Assembly (NCBI GenBank): GCA_910578475.1
Contig: CAJTRK010000023.1
Coordinates: 1 to 55,918 of the forward strand
DNA length: 55,918 nucleotides
Direction of reading: 5' to 3'
From: an uncultured Lachnospiraceae bacterium
Lineage (GTDB): Bacteria; Bacillota; Clostridia; Lachnospirales; Lachnospiraceae
The first letter of the stretch is position 1. Every line of letters starts with the position of its first letter. The notes beneath the pieces were generated by a model. That model saw only the letters and a program-made list of their open reading frames with translations. It was not told the origin of the DNA and did no database searches. The position numbers and the translations under genes were made by a program. Of this stretch, positions 44,364 through 53,579 are shown in pieces.

Positions 44364-45500
44364 ATGATTATTAAAAACGCCAGTGTCTATACGGAAGACG
44401 GCATTTTTCTGACAAAAGATATTTATATCAATGATAACCGGTTTGTAGACTGCAAGGAAAAAGTACGGGATACGCAGGTACTCGATGCGTCGGACTGTTA
44501 TGCGATACCAGGTTTGACGGATATCCATTTCCACGGCTGTATGGGGTATGATTTTTGCGACGGAACGCGGGAAGCGGTCGAAGCGATGGCCGCTTACGAA
44601 GCATCGGTTGGCGTGACGAATATTGTGCCCGCAACGATGACGCTTTCAGAAGAGACGCTTTGTCAAATCTGCCAGACTGCGAAAGCATATAAAGAAGAGG
44701 GGAACCATGAGAGGAAAGCCCGTTTTCATGGCATCAACATGGAAGGGCCGTTCGTGTCTATGGCGAAAAAAGGCGCGCAGAACGGCGAATATATCCATCA
44801 ACCTGATTTGGCTATGTTTGACAGACTGAACGAGGCATCCGGAAATTGTGTAAAGCTCCTTGCAATTGCGCCGGAAGAAGAAGGCGCTATGGAATTAATT
44901 GAACAAAGGTCCGGACAAACGGTAATGTCGCTTGCACATACCTGTGCGGATTATGACACGGCTGTCCGGGCATTCGAAAAGGGAGCAAGCCATGTGACCC
45001 ATCTTTACAATGCGATGCCTCCTTATACGCACAGGGCGCCCGGCGTAATCGGCGCGGCTGCGGATACGGCAAAAGCAGAAGTGGAGCTGATTTGTGACGG
45101 CGTGCATATACATCCGGCATCGGTCAGAACGACATTTAAAATATTTGGAGATAACAGGATTATTTTCATCAGCGACAGTATGAGAGCAACCGGGCTGGAC
45201 GACGGAGATTATACGCTTGGCGGACAGTATGTGAAAGTCACCGGTAATCTGGCGGCATTAAAAGACGGAACGATTGCTGGTTCCGTTACGAACCTTTTGG
45301 ACTGCATGCGGACGGCGGTTCTTAATATGGGGATTTCTCTGGAATCTGCCGTAAAATGTGCCGCGGTCAATTCCGCAAAGAGTGTTGGCATTTATGATGA
45401 ACATGGCAGTATTTCTCCAGGAAAAAAAGCCGATGTAGTACTTTTAGAGAAAAACGGTCTTTTGTTACGAAAGGTGATTTTAGACGGGCAGCCTCTTTAA
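44364..45500 (+). CDS. nagA: N-acetylglucosamine-6-phosphate deacetylase
   Basis: NagA removes acetate from GlcNAc-6-phosphate. The 378-aa amidohydrolase has the metal motif GLTDIHFHGCMGYDF (about 51-65), GINMEGPF with a catalytic Glu, and the later His sites LAHTCADYDTAV and VTHLYNAMPP. FISDSMRATGL carries the catalytic Asp. ATG 44364 has AAAAGGAG 11 bases upstream; an ORF start at 44304 inside nagB has none. It is the last gene of the PTS/nag operon. Confidence 0.95.
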   Translation: MIIKNASVYTEDGIFLTKDIYINDNRFVDCKEKVRDTQVLDASDCYAIPGLTDIHFHGCMGYDFCDGTREAVEAMAAYEASVGVTNIVPATMTLSEETLCQICQTAKAYKEEGNHERKARFHGINMEGPFVSMAKKGAQNGEYIHQPDLAMFDRLNEASGNCVKLLAIAPEEEGAMELIEQRSGQTVMSLAHTCADYDTAVRAFEKGASHVTHLYNAMPPYTHRAPGVIGAAADTAKAEVELICDGVHIHPASVRTTFKIFGDNRIIFISDSMRATGLDDGDYTLGGQYVKVTGNLAALKDGTIAGSVTNLLDCMRTAVLNMGISLESAVKCAAVNSAKSVGIYDEHGSISPGKKADVVLLEKNGLLLRKVILDGQPL

Positions 45501-45516
45501 GAGGCTGCCTTAATTT
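45487..45516 (+). terminator. Terminator of the nag operon
   Basis: GGCAGCCTC (45487-45495) and GAGGCTGCC (45501-45509) form a 9-bp stem whose loop holds the nagA stop. The following TTAATTT is a modest T tract. Confidence 0.65.
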
Positions 45517-45520
45517 AGTA

Positions 45521-45549
45521 TTGCGTTTAGACCTCATTTTTCGTATAAT
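45521..45549 (+). promoter_or_regulatory. Promoter of the chemoreceptor gene
   Basis: TTGCGT (45521-45526) and TATAAT (45544-45549) are 17 bp apart. The form is sigma-A-like; no sigma-28 motif was seen. Confidence 0.65.
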
Positions 45550-45616
45550 AAGGTGGGGATTTTTTGCGGCAAAAAAGCCAGAAGTGTCTGGGTGGTTCTA
45601 AGAAAGGCGGATAATT

Positions 45617-47311
45617 ATGAGGAAAGAAAAAGGCGGTGTATCGGGGAAAAACAGTCAGTCTGCAAGACTGAAACAGCTTGTGCGGCAGGCGTATATTGCA
45701 GTAGGTGTGGGCGTCTTGCTTCTGTTGGGATTTATTGCATTCAATGTCGGAATGTCCAGAGTATATACTGCCCAGATAAATGCAACGGTAGCGTTGAACC
45801 AGTATCGAATTGGTTCCAAGACGCTGACTTACGACGTACAATCTTATGCGGTTACGGGGAATGAAGAATACGCGGACGCTTACAGAAGGGAATTGAATGA
45901 GGACAAGAATCGGGAGAAAGCCGTTGAAACACTGAAAACATGTGAGATTACAGAGGAAGAGTGGGCGAGTCTGAACGAAATTGCCTCCATGTCACAGAAC
46001 CTTGTTCCGTTGGAAGAGGCAGCGATGGAGTGTGTGAAGAACGGTGACCTGGAAGCGGCGCAGGCATATGTGTTCAGCCCGGAATACGAAGAAGCTGTTA
46101 CCAAAATCAACAGACAGACCGACGATACGATTTCCCGCATTCTGGAGCGGAAGGACCAAAAACAGAACGCGCTTAAAATCATGCAGCTTATTTTTGAGTT
46201 TTTATTTGCCGCGTCTTTCGTTTATGTTGTGATACAGTTGGTTCGAACCATTAAATTTGCAAACAGGGAGCTTCTTTTGCCAATCATTAAGGTATCCGAC
46301 CAGATGGCGGTGCTGGCGGAGGGAAATTTTCATACGGAGCTGGATTTGGAAGAGAATGAAAGCGAGGTTGGAAAAATGGTTTCCGCCATCGCATTTATGA
46401 AACAAAACCTGCTTGCGATGATTAGAGAGATTACGGAAATTCTTGCCCAGATGGGAAATGGCAATTATAATATAGAGATGTGTCAGGAGTATGTGGGAGA
46501 ATTTGTACAGATTAAAGAGTCTTTTTTACAGATTGCGGAAAAAATGAGAGAAACACTTACGACAATCCGCACCGTTTCCATACAGATTGATACCGGTTCC
46601 GACCAGCTGGCCTGTGCGGCGGAGGATTTGGCCGAAAGCTGTACGGAGCAGGCCGTGCAGGTAAGCGAACTTGCAACTATGCTGGACAGATTAACCAAAA
46701 GCATGGAAGAAAACAGTAAAGCTGCAGAGGAATCTGCCAAACTTGCTTCGACGGCCGGCATGACGCTTCAGACAGGAAACCGGAAGATGGATGAATTAAA
46801 GGCGTCTATTCAGGAAATCAGCAAATGCTCACAGGAAATCGGCACAATTATCGGAACGATAGAAAGCATCGCTTCTCAGACGAATCTCCTGTCCCTGAAT
46901 GCGGCGATTGAAGCGGCAAGAGCGGGTGAGGCAGGAAAAGGATTTGCTGTCGTAGCCGACCAGGTTAAAAATCTGGCGGACGAATCCGCCAAAGCGGCGA
47001 GAAGGACAACGGAGCTGATAGAAACGACGGTTACAGTTATGGATAAAAGTATTTTCATCGCGGATGAAACGGCGGAGAACATGCAGCAGGTTATGGCAGA
47101 CGCCAAAATCGCAACGGAGAAAATCGGTCAGATTACAAATATGCTTGAGCAGGATGTAGTCAATATGCAGAGTCTGAATACAAATATTTCCGAAGTATCT
47201 TCCGTTGTCAATAATAATTCTGCAACTTCCGAAGAAACCGCGGCTGTCAGCGAAGAGCAGAAGGCGCAGGTGGAAACGCTTGTAGGAATTATGGACCATT
47301 TTCAGATATAA
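45617..47311 (+). CDS. Methyl-accepting chemotaxis protein
   Basis: This 564-aa receptor has two membrane segments (about 29-48 and 191-210) around a 4-helix-bundle-type sensor domain of about 140 residues. A HAMP-like region follows, then a signalling domain whose tip includes IESIASQTNLLSLNAAIEAA, RAGEAGKGFAVVADQVKNLA and DESAKAARRTTELI. No che or fla genes are near, so it probably signals to a CheA elsewhere. The periplasmic ligand is unknown. No terminal CheR-binding pentapeptide is seen. ATG 45617 follows the promoter by about 70 bp. Confidence 0.93.
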   Translation: MRKEKGGVSGKNSQSARLKQLVRQAYIAVGVGVLLLLGFIAFNVGMSRVYTAQINATVALNQYRIGSKTLTYDVQSYAVTGNEEYADAYRRELNEDKNREKAVETLKTCEITEEEWASLNEIASMSQNLVPLEEAAMECVKNGDLEAAQAYVFSPEYEEAVTKINRQTDDTISRILERKDQKQNALKIMQLIFEFLFAASFVYVVIQLVRTIKFANRELLLPIIKVSDQMAVLAEGNFHTELDLEENESEVGKMVSAIAFMKQNLLAMIREITEILAQMGNGNYNIEMCQEYVGEFVQIKESFLQIAEKMRETLTTIRTVSIQIDTGSDQLACAAEDLAESCTEQAVQVSELATMLDRLTKSMEENSKAAEESAKLASTAGMTLQTGNRKMDELKASIQEISKCSQEIGTIIGTIESIASQTNLLSLNAAIEAARAGEAGKGFAVVADQVKNLADESAKAARRTTELIETTVTVMDKSIFIADETAENMQQVMADAKIATEKIGQITNMLEQDVVNMQSLNTNISEVSSVVNNNSATSEETAAVSEEQKAQVETLVGIMDHFQI

Positions 47312-47334
47312 AAAGCAGATGGATGGAAGTCAGA

Positions 47335-48816
47335 ATGGATAATAAAAAGAAGGATTTGCCTATAACTGATGAAACGCAACTTCAATATGATTACATAGAA
47401 AAAGCAAAACAATATGTAAAAGCGGAGAGTGAACGGCTTGGCCGTCCACTCTTTGCCGCTGTAATAACCTTCGGGTGTCAGATGAATGCCAGAGATTCTG
47501 AGAAGCTTGCGGGAATCCTGGTACAGACCGGCTATCGCCTGACCGATTCGGAAGAAGACGCGGATTTCGTCATCTATAATACCTGTACGGTAAGGGATAA
47601 CGCAAATCAACGCGTTTACGGAAGACTCGGTTATCTGAACAGTCTGAAAAAGAAGAAAACGCATTTGAAAATTGCGCTGTGCGGATGTATGATGCAGGAA
47701 GAAAGTGTGATTGATAAAATCAGAAAGAGTTACGGTTTTGTCGATTTGATTTTCGGGACGCATAATCTTTATAAATTTGCGCAGCTTCTTGTGACGATGT
47801 TCGAGAGTGCGTCTGTGGAAAATACATCAGGAAAAGATGCGAAAAAATCCGGAAAAGGCGCGATGATTATCGATATCTGGAAAGAAACGGACCGCATCGT
47901 AGAAGATTTGCCGGTCAGCAGAAAATACGCCTATAAGTCCGGCATCAATATTATGTTTGGCTGCAATAATTTTTGCAGTTACTGCATTGTTCCTTATGTG
48001 AGAGGACGGGAACGAAGCAGAGAGCCAAAAGAAATACTGCGGGAAATCGAACGGCTCGCTGCGGACGGAGTTGTGGAAATCATGCTGCTCGGACAAAATG
48101 TTAATTCCTATGGCAAAAATCTGGCGCATCCGATTACCTTTGCACAGCTTTTAAGAGAAGTGGAACAGATAGACGGTATCAGGAGAATACGTTTTATGAC
48201 CTCCCATCCGAAAGATTTATCGGACGAACTGATACAGGTCATGAAGGAGTCTTCTAAAATCTGTCATCACCTGCATCTTCCGCTGCAATCCGGTTCCGAC
48301 CGCATTCTGCAGAAGATGAACAGGCGTTATACAAAAGAGCAATATCTGAAACTTGTCCGAAAAATCAAAGCGGCCATACCGGATATCGCAATCACGACGG
48401 ATATCATCGTCGGTTTTCCGGGCGAGACGATGGAAGACGTGGAAGAAACGATAGACGTTGTGAAACAGGCGGCATATGATAACGCGTTTACTTTTGTGTA
48501 TTCCAAAAGGACGGGAACGCCGGCTGCGGCGATGGAAGACCAGGTGGCGGAAGATGTAGTTCGTCCCGCTTTCGATAAGTTATTGAAAGTTGTACAGGAA
48601 ACTGCGAAAGAACGGGCGCTTTTGCTGCAGGGAAAAGTGATGGAGGCCCTTGTGGAAGAACAGAACGAACAGGATGCTTCTCTTGTGACCGGTCGGCTTT
48701 CCAACAATATGCTTGTGCATTTTCCGGGGGATAAATCCGATATCGGCAAATTGATGATGGTTTCATTGGACGAATGTCATGGTTTTTACTATACGGGACA
48801 CAAAAGAGAAAAATAA
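47335..48816 (+). CDS. miaB: tRNA-2-methylthio-N6-dimethylallyladenosine synthase MiaB
   Basis: MiaB adds a methylthio group to i6A37 of tRNA. The 493-aa protein has the UPF0004 domain (TFGCQMNARDSEKL, with Cys ligands also in NTCTVRDN and LCGCMMQ), the radical SAM motif GCNNFCSYCIVPYVRGRERS, and a TRAM domain at the end. ATG 47335 is preferred, with GGAAG five bases upstream; ATG 47323 is in frame. MiaA, which makes its substrate, is encoded at 53579 after mutS and mutL, the usual Clostridia order. Confidence 0.95.
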   Translation: MDNKKKDLPITDETQLQYDYIEKAKQYVKAESERLGRPLFAAVITFGCQMNARDSEKLAGILVQTGYRLTDSEEDADFVIYNTCTVRDNANQRVYGRLGYLNSLKKKKTHLKIALCGCMMQEESVIDKIRKSYGFVDLIFGTHNLYKFAQLLVTMFESASVENTSGKDAKKSGKGAMIIDIWKETDRIVEDLPVSRKYAYKSGINIMFGCNNFCSYCIVPYVRGRERSREPKEILREIERLAADGVVEIMLLGQNVNSYGKNLAHPITFAQLLREVEQIDGIRRIRFMTSHPKDLSDELIQVMKESSKICHHLHLPLQSGSDRILQKMNRRYTKEQYLKLVRKIKAAIPDIAITTDIIVGFPGETMEDVEETIDVVKQAAYDNAFTFVYSKRTGTPAAAMEDQVAEDVVRPAFDKLLKVVQETAKERALLLQGKVMEALVEEQNEQDASLVTGRLSNNMLVHFPGDKSDIGKLMMVSLDECHGFYYTGHKREK

Positions 48817-48842
48817 TTTAGCAGAAAGGCACGGTTAGGAAC

Positions 48843-51491
48843 ATGGCTGAGATGACTCCCATGATGCAAAAATATATGGAGACCAAAAAAGAATACCCCG
48901 ATTGTATTCTTTTTTATCGGTTGGGCGATTTTTATGAGATGTTCTTTGAGGATGCGGAGACGGCGTCCCGGGAACTGGAAATTACGCTCACCGGCAAAAG
49001 CTGCGGACTGGAAGAACGGGCGCCGATGTGCGGCGTTCCCTACCATGCGGTAGACGGGTATCTGACGAGACTCGTATCAAAAGGCTATAAAGTTGCCATC
49101 TGTGAGCAGGTTGAGGACCCGAAGGAAGCAAAAGGCCTTGTAAAGCGGGAAGTGACAAGAATCGTTACGCCCGGGACCAATACAAATCTTCCGATGGATG
49201 ATTCCCGTAATAATTATCTGCTGTGTATCTCTTATTTTCCTGGAAAAATCGGGATTTCTGCGGCCGATGTCACGACCGGGGATTATTATTTGACGGAAGT
49301 GGAAGATATTCGGAAACTGCAGGATGAAATCAATAAGTATGCGCCTTCCGAAATAATCTGTAACGAAGCGTTTTATGTCAGCGGTTTTCCGATTGAAGAG
49401 ATGAAGAACCGCCTGAATGTGACTTTTTACTCCCTTGCAAGTCACTATTTTGATGAAGAAGTCTGCCGGAAAAGTCTGTTAAAACATTTTCATGTGTCTT
49501 CCCTGCTCGGGCTAGGCATAGAAGATTTTCCGAGCGGTCTGATTGCGGCCGGCGCGTTGTTACAGTATCTGTATGAAACACAGATGACGTCTTTAGAGCA
49601 TTTTACGCATTTGTATCCTTATCTGACCAATAAGTATATGCTGCTCGACGGGGCGACAAGGCGAAATCTGGAGCTTCTCGAAACATTGCGGGAAAAGCAG
49701 AAAAAAGGTTCTCTTCTCGGCGTGCTCGATAAGACCAAAACGGCGATGGGCGGCCGTCTGATGCGTAAATATATCGAACAGCCTTTGATAAACAAGGAAG
49801 AAATCGAAAAAAGGCTGGATGGAATAGAAGAGCTTTGCGAAAAGAGCATGATGCGGGATGAGCTGCGGGAATACATGAATCCTGTGTATGACCTGGAAAG
49901 ACTGCTCGGACGGGTCAGCTATCGGACGGCCAATCCACGGGACTTGATTGCATTTCGCAGCTCTCTGGAAATGCTGCCATCCATCAAAACGGTGTTACAG
50001 GATGCGTCTTCCGGTTATCTGACGGCGATTCAGACGGAAATGGACGACCTTTCCGACCTTTTTCACCTGATAGACGATGCGATTATTGATGACCCGCCGA
50101 TTGCGGTAAAAGAGGGCGGCCTGATTAAAGAAGGATTTCATGAGGCAATCGATGAACTGCGCAGAGCCAAGACGGAGGGGAAAAACTGGCTCGCCGCATT
50201 GGAAAATGAAGATAAAGAGCGCACCGGGATTAAAAATCTGCGTATCAAATATAATAAAGTATTCGGTTATTATTTTGAGGTGACCAATTCCTACAAAGAC
50301 CTGGTTCCCGAAGATTATATCCGGAAGCAGACGCTTGCCAATGCGGAACGATATACGACGCCCCGGCTGAAAGAGCTGGAAGACACGATTCTGAACGCGG
50401 CGGACAAGCTGTATTCTCTGGAATATGAGGAATTTTGCAAAATCCGGGAAACAATCGCCGGCCAGATTGAACGAATCCAGAAGACGGCACGGGCCATTGC
50501 GCGTCTGGATGTCTGTACGGCGCTTTCCTATGTGGCGGAACGGAATCATTATGTGCGTCCTTCTTTGAATGAAAAGGGAATCATCGATATCAAAGAAGGC
50601 CGGCATCCGGTGGTGGAACGGATGATTCAGAATGATATGTTCATCTCGAACGACACTTATCTGGATAATAAAAAGCATTGCATAGCCGTGATTACGGGGC
50701 CTAATATGGCCGGAAAGTCTACCTATATGCGGCAGACGGCTCTGATTGTACTGATGGCGCAGCTCGGTTCTTTCGTTCCGGCGAAGAAGGCCGACATCGG
50801 CATTGTGGACCGCATCTTTACGAGAGTCGGCGCGTCCGATGACCTGGCCAGCGGCCAGTCCACCTTTATGGTGGAAATGAACGAAGTCGCCAATATTTTG
50901 CGGAATGCGACTGCCAACAGCCTGCTTGTACTGGATGAAATCGGGCGCGGCACATCCACGTTTGACGGCCTCAGCATTGCCTGGGCGGTCATCGAGCATA
51001 TCAGCAACCGGAAACTGCTCGGCGCCAAGACTTTGTTTGCGACGCATTACCATGAGCTGACAGAACTGGAAGGCAAGATGGATAACGTGAACAATTACTG
51101 CATTGCCGTCAAGGAAAAGGGCGACGATATCGTATTTTTGCGCAAGATAATCAAGGGCGGCGCGGATAAAAGCTATGGCATCCAGGTTGCCAGGCTGGCA
51201 GGCGTGCCGGATATGGTCATCGACAGAGCAAAAGAAATCGTCGAGCAGTTAAGCGATAACGATATTACGGAAAAAATACAGAATATCGAAATCAATATTA
51301 AGAATGAGAAAAAGAAGTCCGTTAAATACGACGAAGTCGATTTGGAGCAGATATCGCTGTTCGACACGGTAAAAGACGAAGATGTTGTCCGGGAGCTTGA
51401 AGAAATCGATATAACGACGCTGACGCCGGTAGATGCGCTGAATGTGCTTTACAGGCTGCAGAATAAGCTGAAAAATCGGTGGCAAGTATGA
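48843..51491 (+). CDS. mutS: DNA mismatch repair protein MutS
   Basis: MutS recognises mismatches and signals to MutL. The 882-aa protein has the mismatch-binding FYE motif in RLGDFYEMFFEDAE (about 23-36), domains II to IV, and an ATPase with Walker A ITGPNMAGKSTYMRQ, Walker B LLVLDEIGRGTSTFDG and ATHYHELTEL. The C-terminal 100 residues include a helix-turn-helix dimerisation region. AGGA sits before ATG 48843. A junction-like RNA structure follows the stop. Confidence 0.97.
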   Translation: MAEMTPMMQKYMETKKEYPDCILFYRLGDFYEMFFEDAETASRELEITLTGKSCGLEERAPMCGVPYHAVDGYLTRLVSKGYKVAICEQVEDPKEAKGLVKREVTRIVTPGTNTNLPMDDSRNNYLLCISYFPGKIGISAADVTTGDYYLTEVEDIRKLQDEINKYAPSEIICNEAFYVSGFPIEEMKNRLNVTFYSLASHYFDEEVCRKSLLKHFHVSSLLGLGIEDFPSGLIAAGALLQYLYETQMTSLEHFTHLYPYLTNKYMLLDGATRRNLELLETLREKQKKGSLLGVLDKTKTAMGGRLMRKYIEQPLINKEEIEKRLDGIEELCEKSMMRDELREYMNPVYDLERLLGRVSYRTANPRDLIAFRSSLEMLPSIKTVLQDASSGYLTAIQTEMDDLSDLFHLIDDAIIDDPPIAVKEGGLIKEGFHEAIDELRRAKTEGKNWLAALENEDKERTGIKNLRIKYNKVFGYYFEVTNSYKDLVPEDYIRKQTLANAERYTTPRLKELEDTILNAADKLYSLEYEEFCKIRETIAGQIERIQKTARAIARLDVCTALSYVAERNHYVRPSLNEKGIIDIKEGRHPVVERMIQNDMFISNDTYLDNKKHCIAVITGPNMAGKSTYMRQTALIVLMAQLGSFVPAKKADIGIVDRIFTRVGASDDLASGQSTFMVEMNEVANILRNATANSLLVLDEIGRGTSTFDGLSIAWAVIEHISNRKLLGAKTLFATHYHELTELEGKMDNVNNYCIAVKEKGDDIVFLRKIIKGGADKSYGIQVARLAGVPDMVIDRAKEIVEQLSDNDITEKIQNIEINIKNEKKKSVKYDEVDLEQISLFDTVKDEDVVRELEEIDITTLTPVDALNVLYRLQNKLKNRWQV

Positions 51492-51543
51492 AGTGTGAAA
51501 TTCTTCACACGGCAGAATGTCCATGCGGCCATTCTGCATACTT
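51484..51543 (+). other. Three-way-junction structure after mutS
   Basis: AAGTATG (51484-51490) pairs with CATACTT (51537-51543), enclosing two hairpins: GTGTGAA/TTCACAC (51493-51499, 51504-51510) and CAGAATG/CATTCTG (51513-51519, 51530-51536). It begins across the mutS stop. A further hairpin, CCGCC ATT GGCGG, follows near 51551-51563. No T tract is present, so termination is not expected. Confidence 0.7.
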
Positions 51544-51587
51544 GTTTGTGCCGCCATTGGCGGGCATGGAAAAGAGCATGGCTGCAA

Positions 51588-51608
51588 GGCTGAGAGAAAG
51601 GCATGGTT
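51588..51608 (+). repeat. 21-nt leader repeat, copy 2
   Basis: These bases are identical to 25888-25908, and the mutL ATG (51615) is placed at the same distance as the DUF4037 ATG. A related GAAAAGAGCATGGCT lies 20 bp upstream. Confidence 0.8.
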
Positions 51609-51614
51609 GTAAAG

Positions 51615-53579
51615 ATGAAAATCAACGTATTGGACCATCAGACAATTGATAAAATTGCGGCGGGAGAAGTGGTGGAGCGGCCGGCCAGCGTCGTGAAAGA
51701 ACTGGTTGAGAACGCCATCGATTCCGGTGCGGATGCCATTACCGTCGAAATCAAAGACGGCGGCATCTCGCTGATACGGGTAACGGATAACGGGGGCGGC
51801 ATTGAAAAATCTCAGATACGGAATGCGTTTCTTCGACATGCCACCAGTAAAATTTCAACGGCAGAGGACTTGACCGACTTAGTCAGTCTTGGATTTCGCG
51901 GAGAAGCTTTGGCGAGTATCGCGGCCGTTGCAATGGTGGAGGCAGTTTCCAAAGTGGAAGAAGATTTGACAGGTATTCGTTATGTAATAGAGGGCGGCGT
52001 GGAAAAGGAGCTGGAAGAAGTCGGCGCACCGAATGGAACGACGATTCTGGTAAGAAATCTTTTTTACAATACGCTGCCGCGCAAAAAATTTCTGAAACAG
52101 CCGCAGACGGAAGGCTCTTATGTAGCAGAGCTGATGGAGCATCTTGCGCTGTCTCATCCGCAGATAGCGTTTGGCTTTATCATCAATGGGCAAAATCGTT
52201 TTCATACTTCGGGAAACAATGACTTAAAGGAGATTATCTACCGCATTTATGGGAAAGATATTGTAAGGGAATTACAGGAGTTCCGGGCGCAGGGAGACGG
52301 CTTTTCTGTCGAGGGATTTCTCGGGAAGCCGGTTATCAACCGTTCCAATCGAAACTATGAACTTTTTTATATTAACGGGAGATTCATCAAAAGCAGCCTG
52401 ATTGGAAAGGCCGTTGAAGACGGATATAAAGAATACCTGATGCAGCGTAAATTTCCGTTCTGCGTACTGCATTTTACAATTGATACGAAACGCATCGACG
52501 TGAACGTGCATCCGACCAAAATGGAAGTCCGAATTGCAGGCGGGCAGGAATTCTATGAACAGGTGAAGGAAATGGTTTATAAGCGGCTGCACGAACAGGA
52601 GATGATACCGGAAATATCGCTCGAACAGCCTTCCCGAACGGAGAAAATGCAAAATCGGGAGCCGGTACAAAGGCAGGAGCCAAAGCAAAGCCCGGAGCCG
52701 GTACGAAATCAGGATACAAAGCAAAGGCAGGAGCCAACACAATTTCATGAGCCGGCGCAACCCCGGGAGTCCTTCGGTTTAAAAGAAAGGAAGCCGGTGG
52801 CGGCCCTGCCGGAAACGCCAGAAGCGTCGAAAGTTCCGAAAGCGTCCCGGTTTCCTGCCGCCCCGGAACCGTTCGAGACAAAACGGCTTGCGCAGGAGAA
52901 AGCCGCCCAAAACAATTTTGTCGTGCGGGAAACGCCGCACTATCAGGACAACGCGCAAATGGATTTATTCGATAACAGACTTTTGTCCGCAAGCGCGAGA
53001 GAACATTATAAGCTTATCGGACAATTGTTTGATACTTACTGGCTTATTTCTTATCAGGATAAGCTCATGATTATCGACCAGCATGCCGCGCATGAGAAAG
53101 TAAAATATGAGCGGTTTATGAAACAGTTTCGGGAACGCAGAATTGTTTCCCAGAGCCTGAATCCGCCTGTCGTCGTTACGCTGAGCGGCCGGGAAAAAGG
53201 ATGTCTGTTACAACATATGGAACATTTTGAAGCGCTTGGATTCGTTTTGGAGGAATTTGGGGGAAACGATTATGCGTTGAGCGGTGTTCCGGTTGATTTG
53301 TATGGTTATCAGGAAGCGGGGCTGTTTTACGAGCTGCTCGATGAAATGACGGAAGAAACTTTTTCGGGAACGCCGGAGAGTATTCGTATGAAAATAGCCT
53401 CTATGGCCTGTAAAGCCGCGGTTAAGGGAAACGCCCGCATGAGCGTGCAGGAAGCGGATGCGCTGATTGAAGAACTGCTGTCACTTCAAAATCCCTATCA
53501 ATGTCCGCATGGAAGACCGACAATGATTACGATGAGCAAATATGAACTGGAAAAGAAATTTAAAAGGATAATTACATAA
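51615..53579 (+). CDS. mutL: DNA mismatch repair endonuclease MutL
   Basis: The 654-aa protein begins MKINVLDHQTIDKIAAGEVV and has the GHKL ATPase motifs ELVENAIDSGAD, DNGGGIEK and GFRGEALASIA. The C-terminal domain has the metal-binding endonuclease motif DQHAAHEKVKYE (DQHAX2EX4E) plus ACKAAVKGNARMS and CPHGRPT, so this is a nicking MutL. The linker (about 340-450) is low complexity, rich in Gln, Pro, Glu and Arg. ATG 51615 fits the family; an upstream in-frame ATG 51603 would add MVVK. It overlaps miaA by one base. Confidence 0.96.
   Translation: MKINVLDHQTIDKIAAGEVVERPASVVKELVENAIDSGADAITVEIKDGGISLIRVTDNGGGIEKSQIRNAFLRHATSKISTAEDLTDLVSLGFRGEALASIAAVAMVEAVSKVEEDLTGIRYVIEGGVEKELEEVGAPNGTTILVRNLFYNTLPRKKFLKQPQTEGSYVAELMEHLALSHPQIAFGFIINGQNRFHTSGNNDLKEIIYRIYGKDIVRELQEFRAQGDGFSVEGFLGKPVINRSNRNYELFYINGRFIKSSLIGKAVEDGYKEYLMQRKFPFCVLHFTIDTKRIDVNVHPTKMEVRIAGGQEFYEQVKEMVYKRLHEQEMIPEISLEQPSRTEKMQNREPVQRQEPKQSPEPVRNQDTKQRQEPTQFHEPAQPRESFGLKERKPVAALPETPEASKVPKASRFPAAPEPFETKRLAQEKAAQNNFVVRETPHYQDNAQMDLFDNRLLSASAREHYKLIGQLFDTYWLISYQDKLMIIDQHAAHEKVKYERFMKQFRERRIVSQSLNPPVVVTLSGREKGCLLQHMEHFEALGFVLEEFGGNDYALSGVPVDLYGYQEAGLFYELLDEMTEETFSGTPESIRMKIASMACKAAVKGNARMSVQEADALIEELLSLQNPYQCPHGRPTMITMSKYELEKKFKRIIT
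52655..52770 (+). repeat. Degenerate repeats in the MutL linker
   Basis: Variants of GGAGCCGGTACAAA and AAGGCAGGAGCCAA recur, giving peptide units such as RQEPKQSPEPV and KQRQEPTQF. Such linkers are flexible and change length quickly between strains. Confidence 0.7.

Noticed and set aside
49995..51053. 352-aa minus-strand frame across mutS
   Set aside because: It lies wholly inside the strongly conserved mutS gene and is an open shadow frame.
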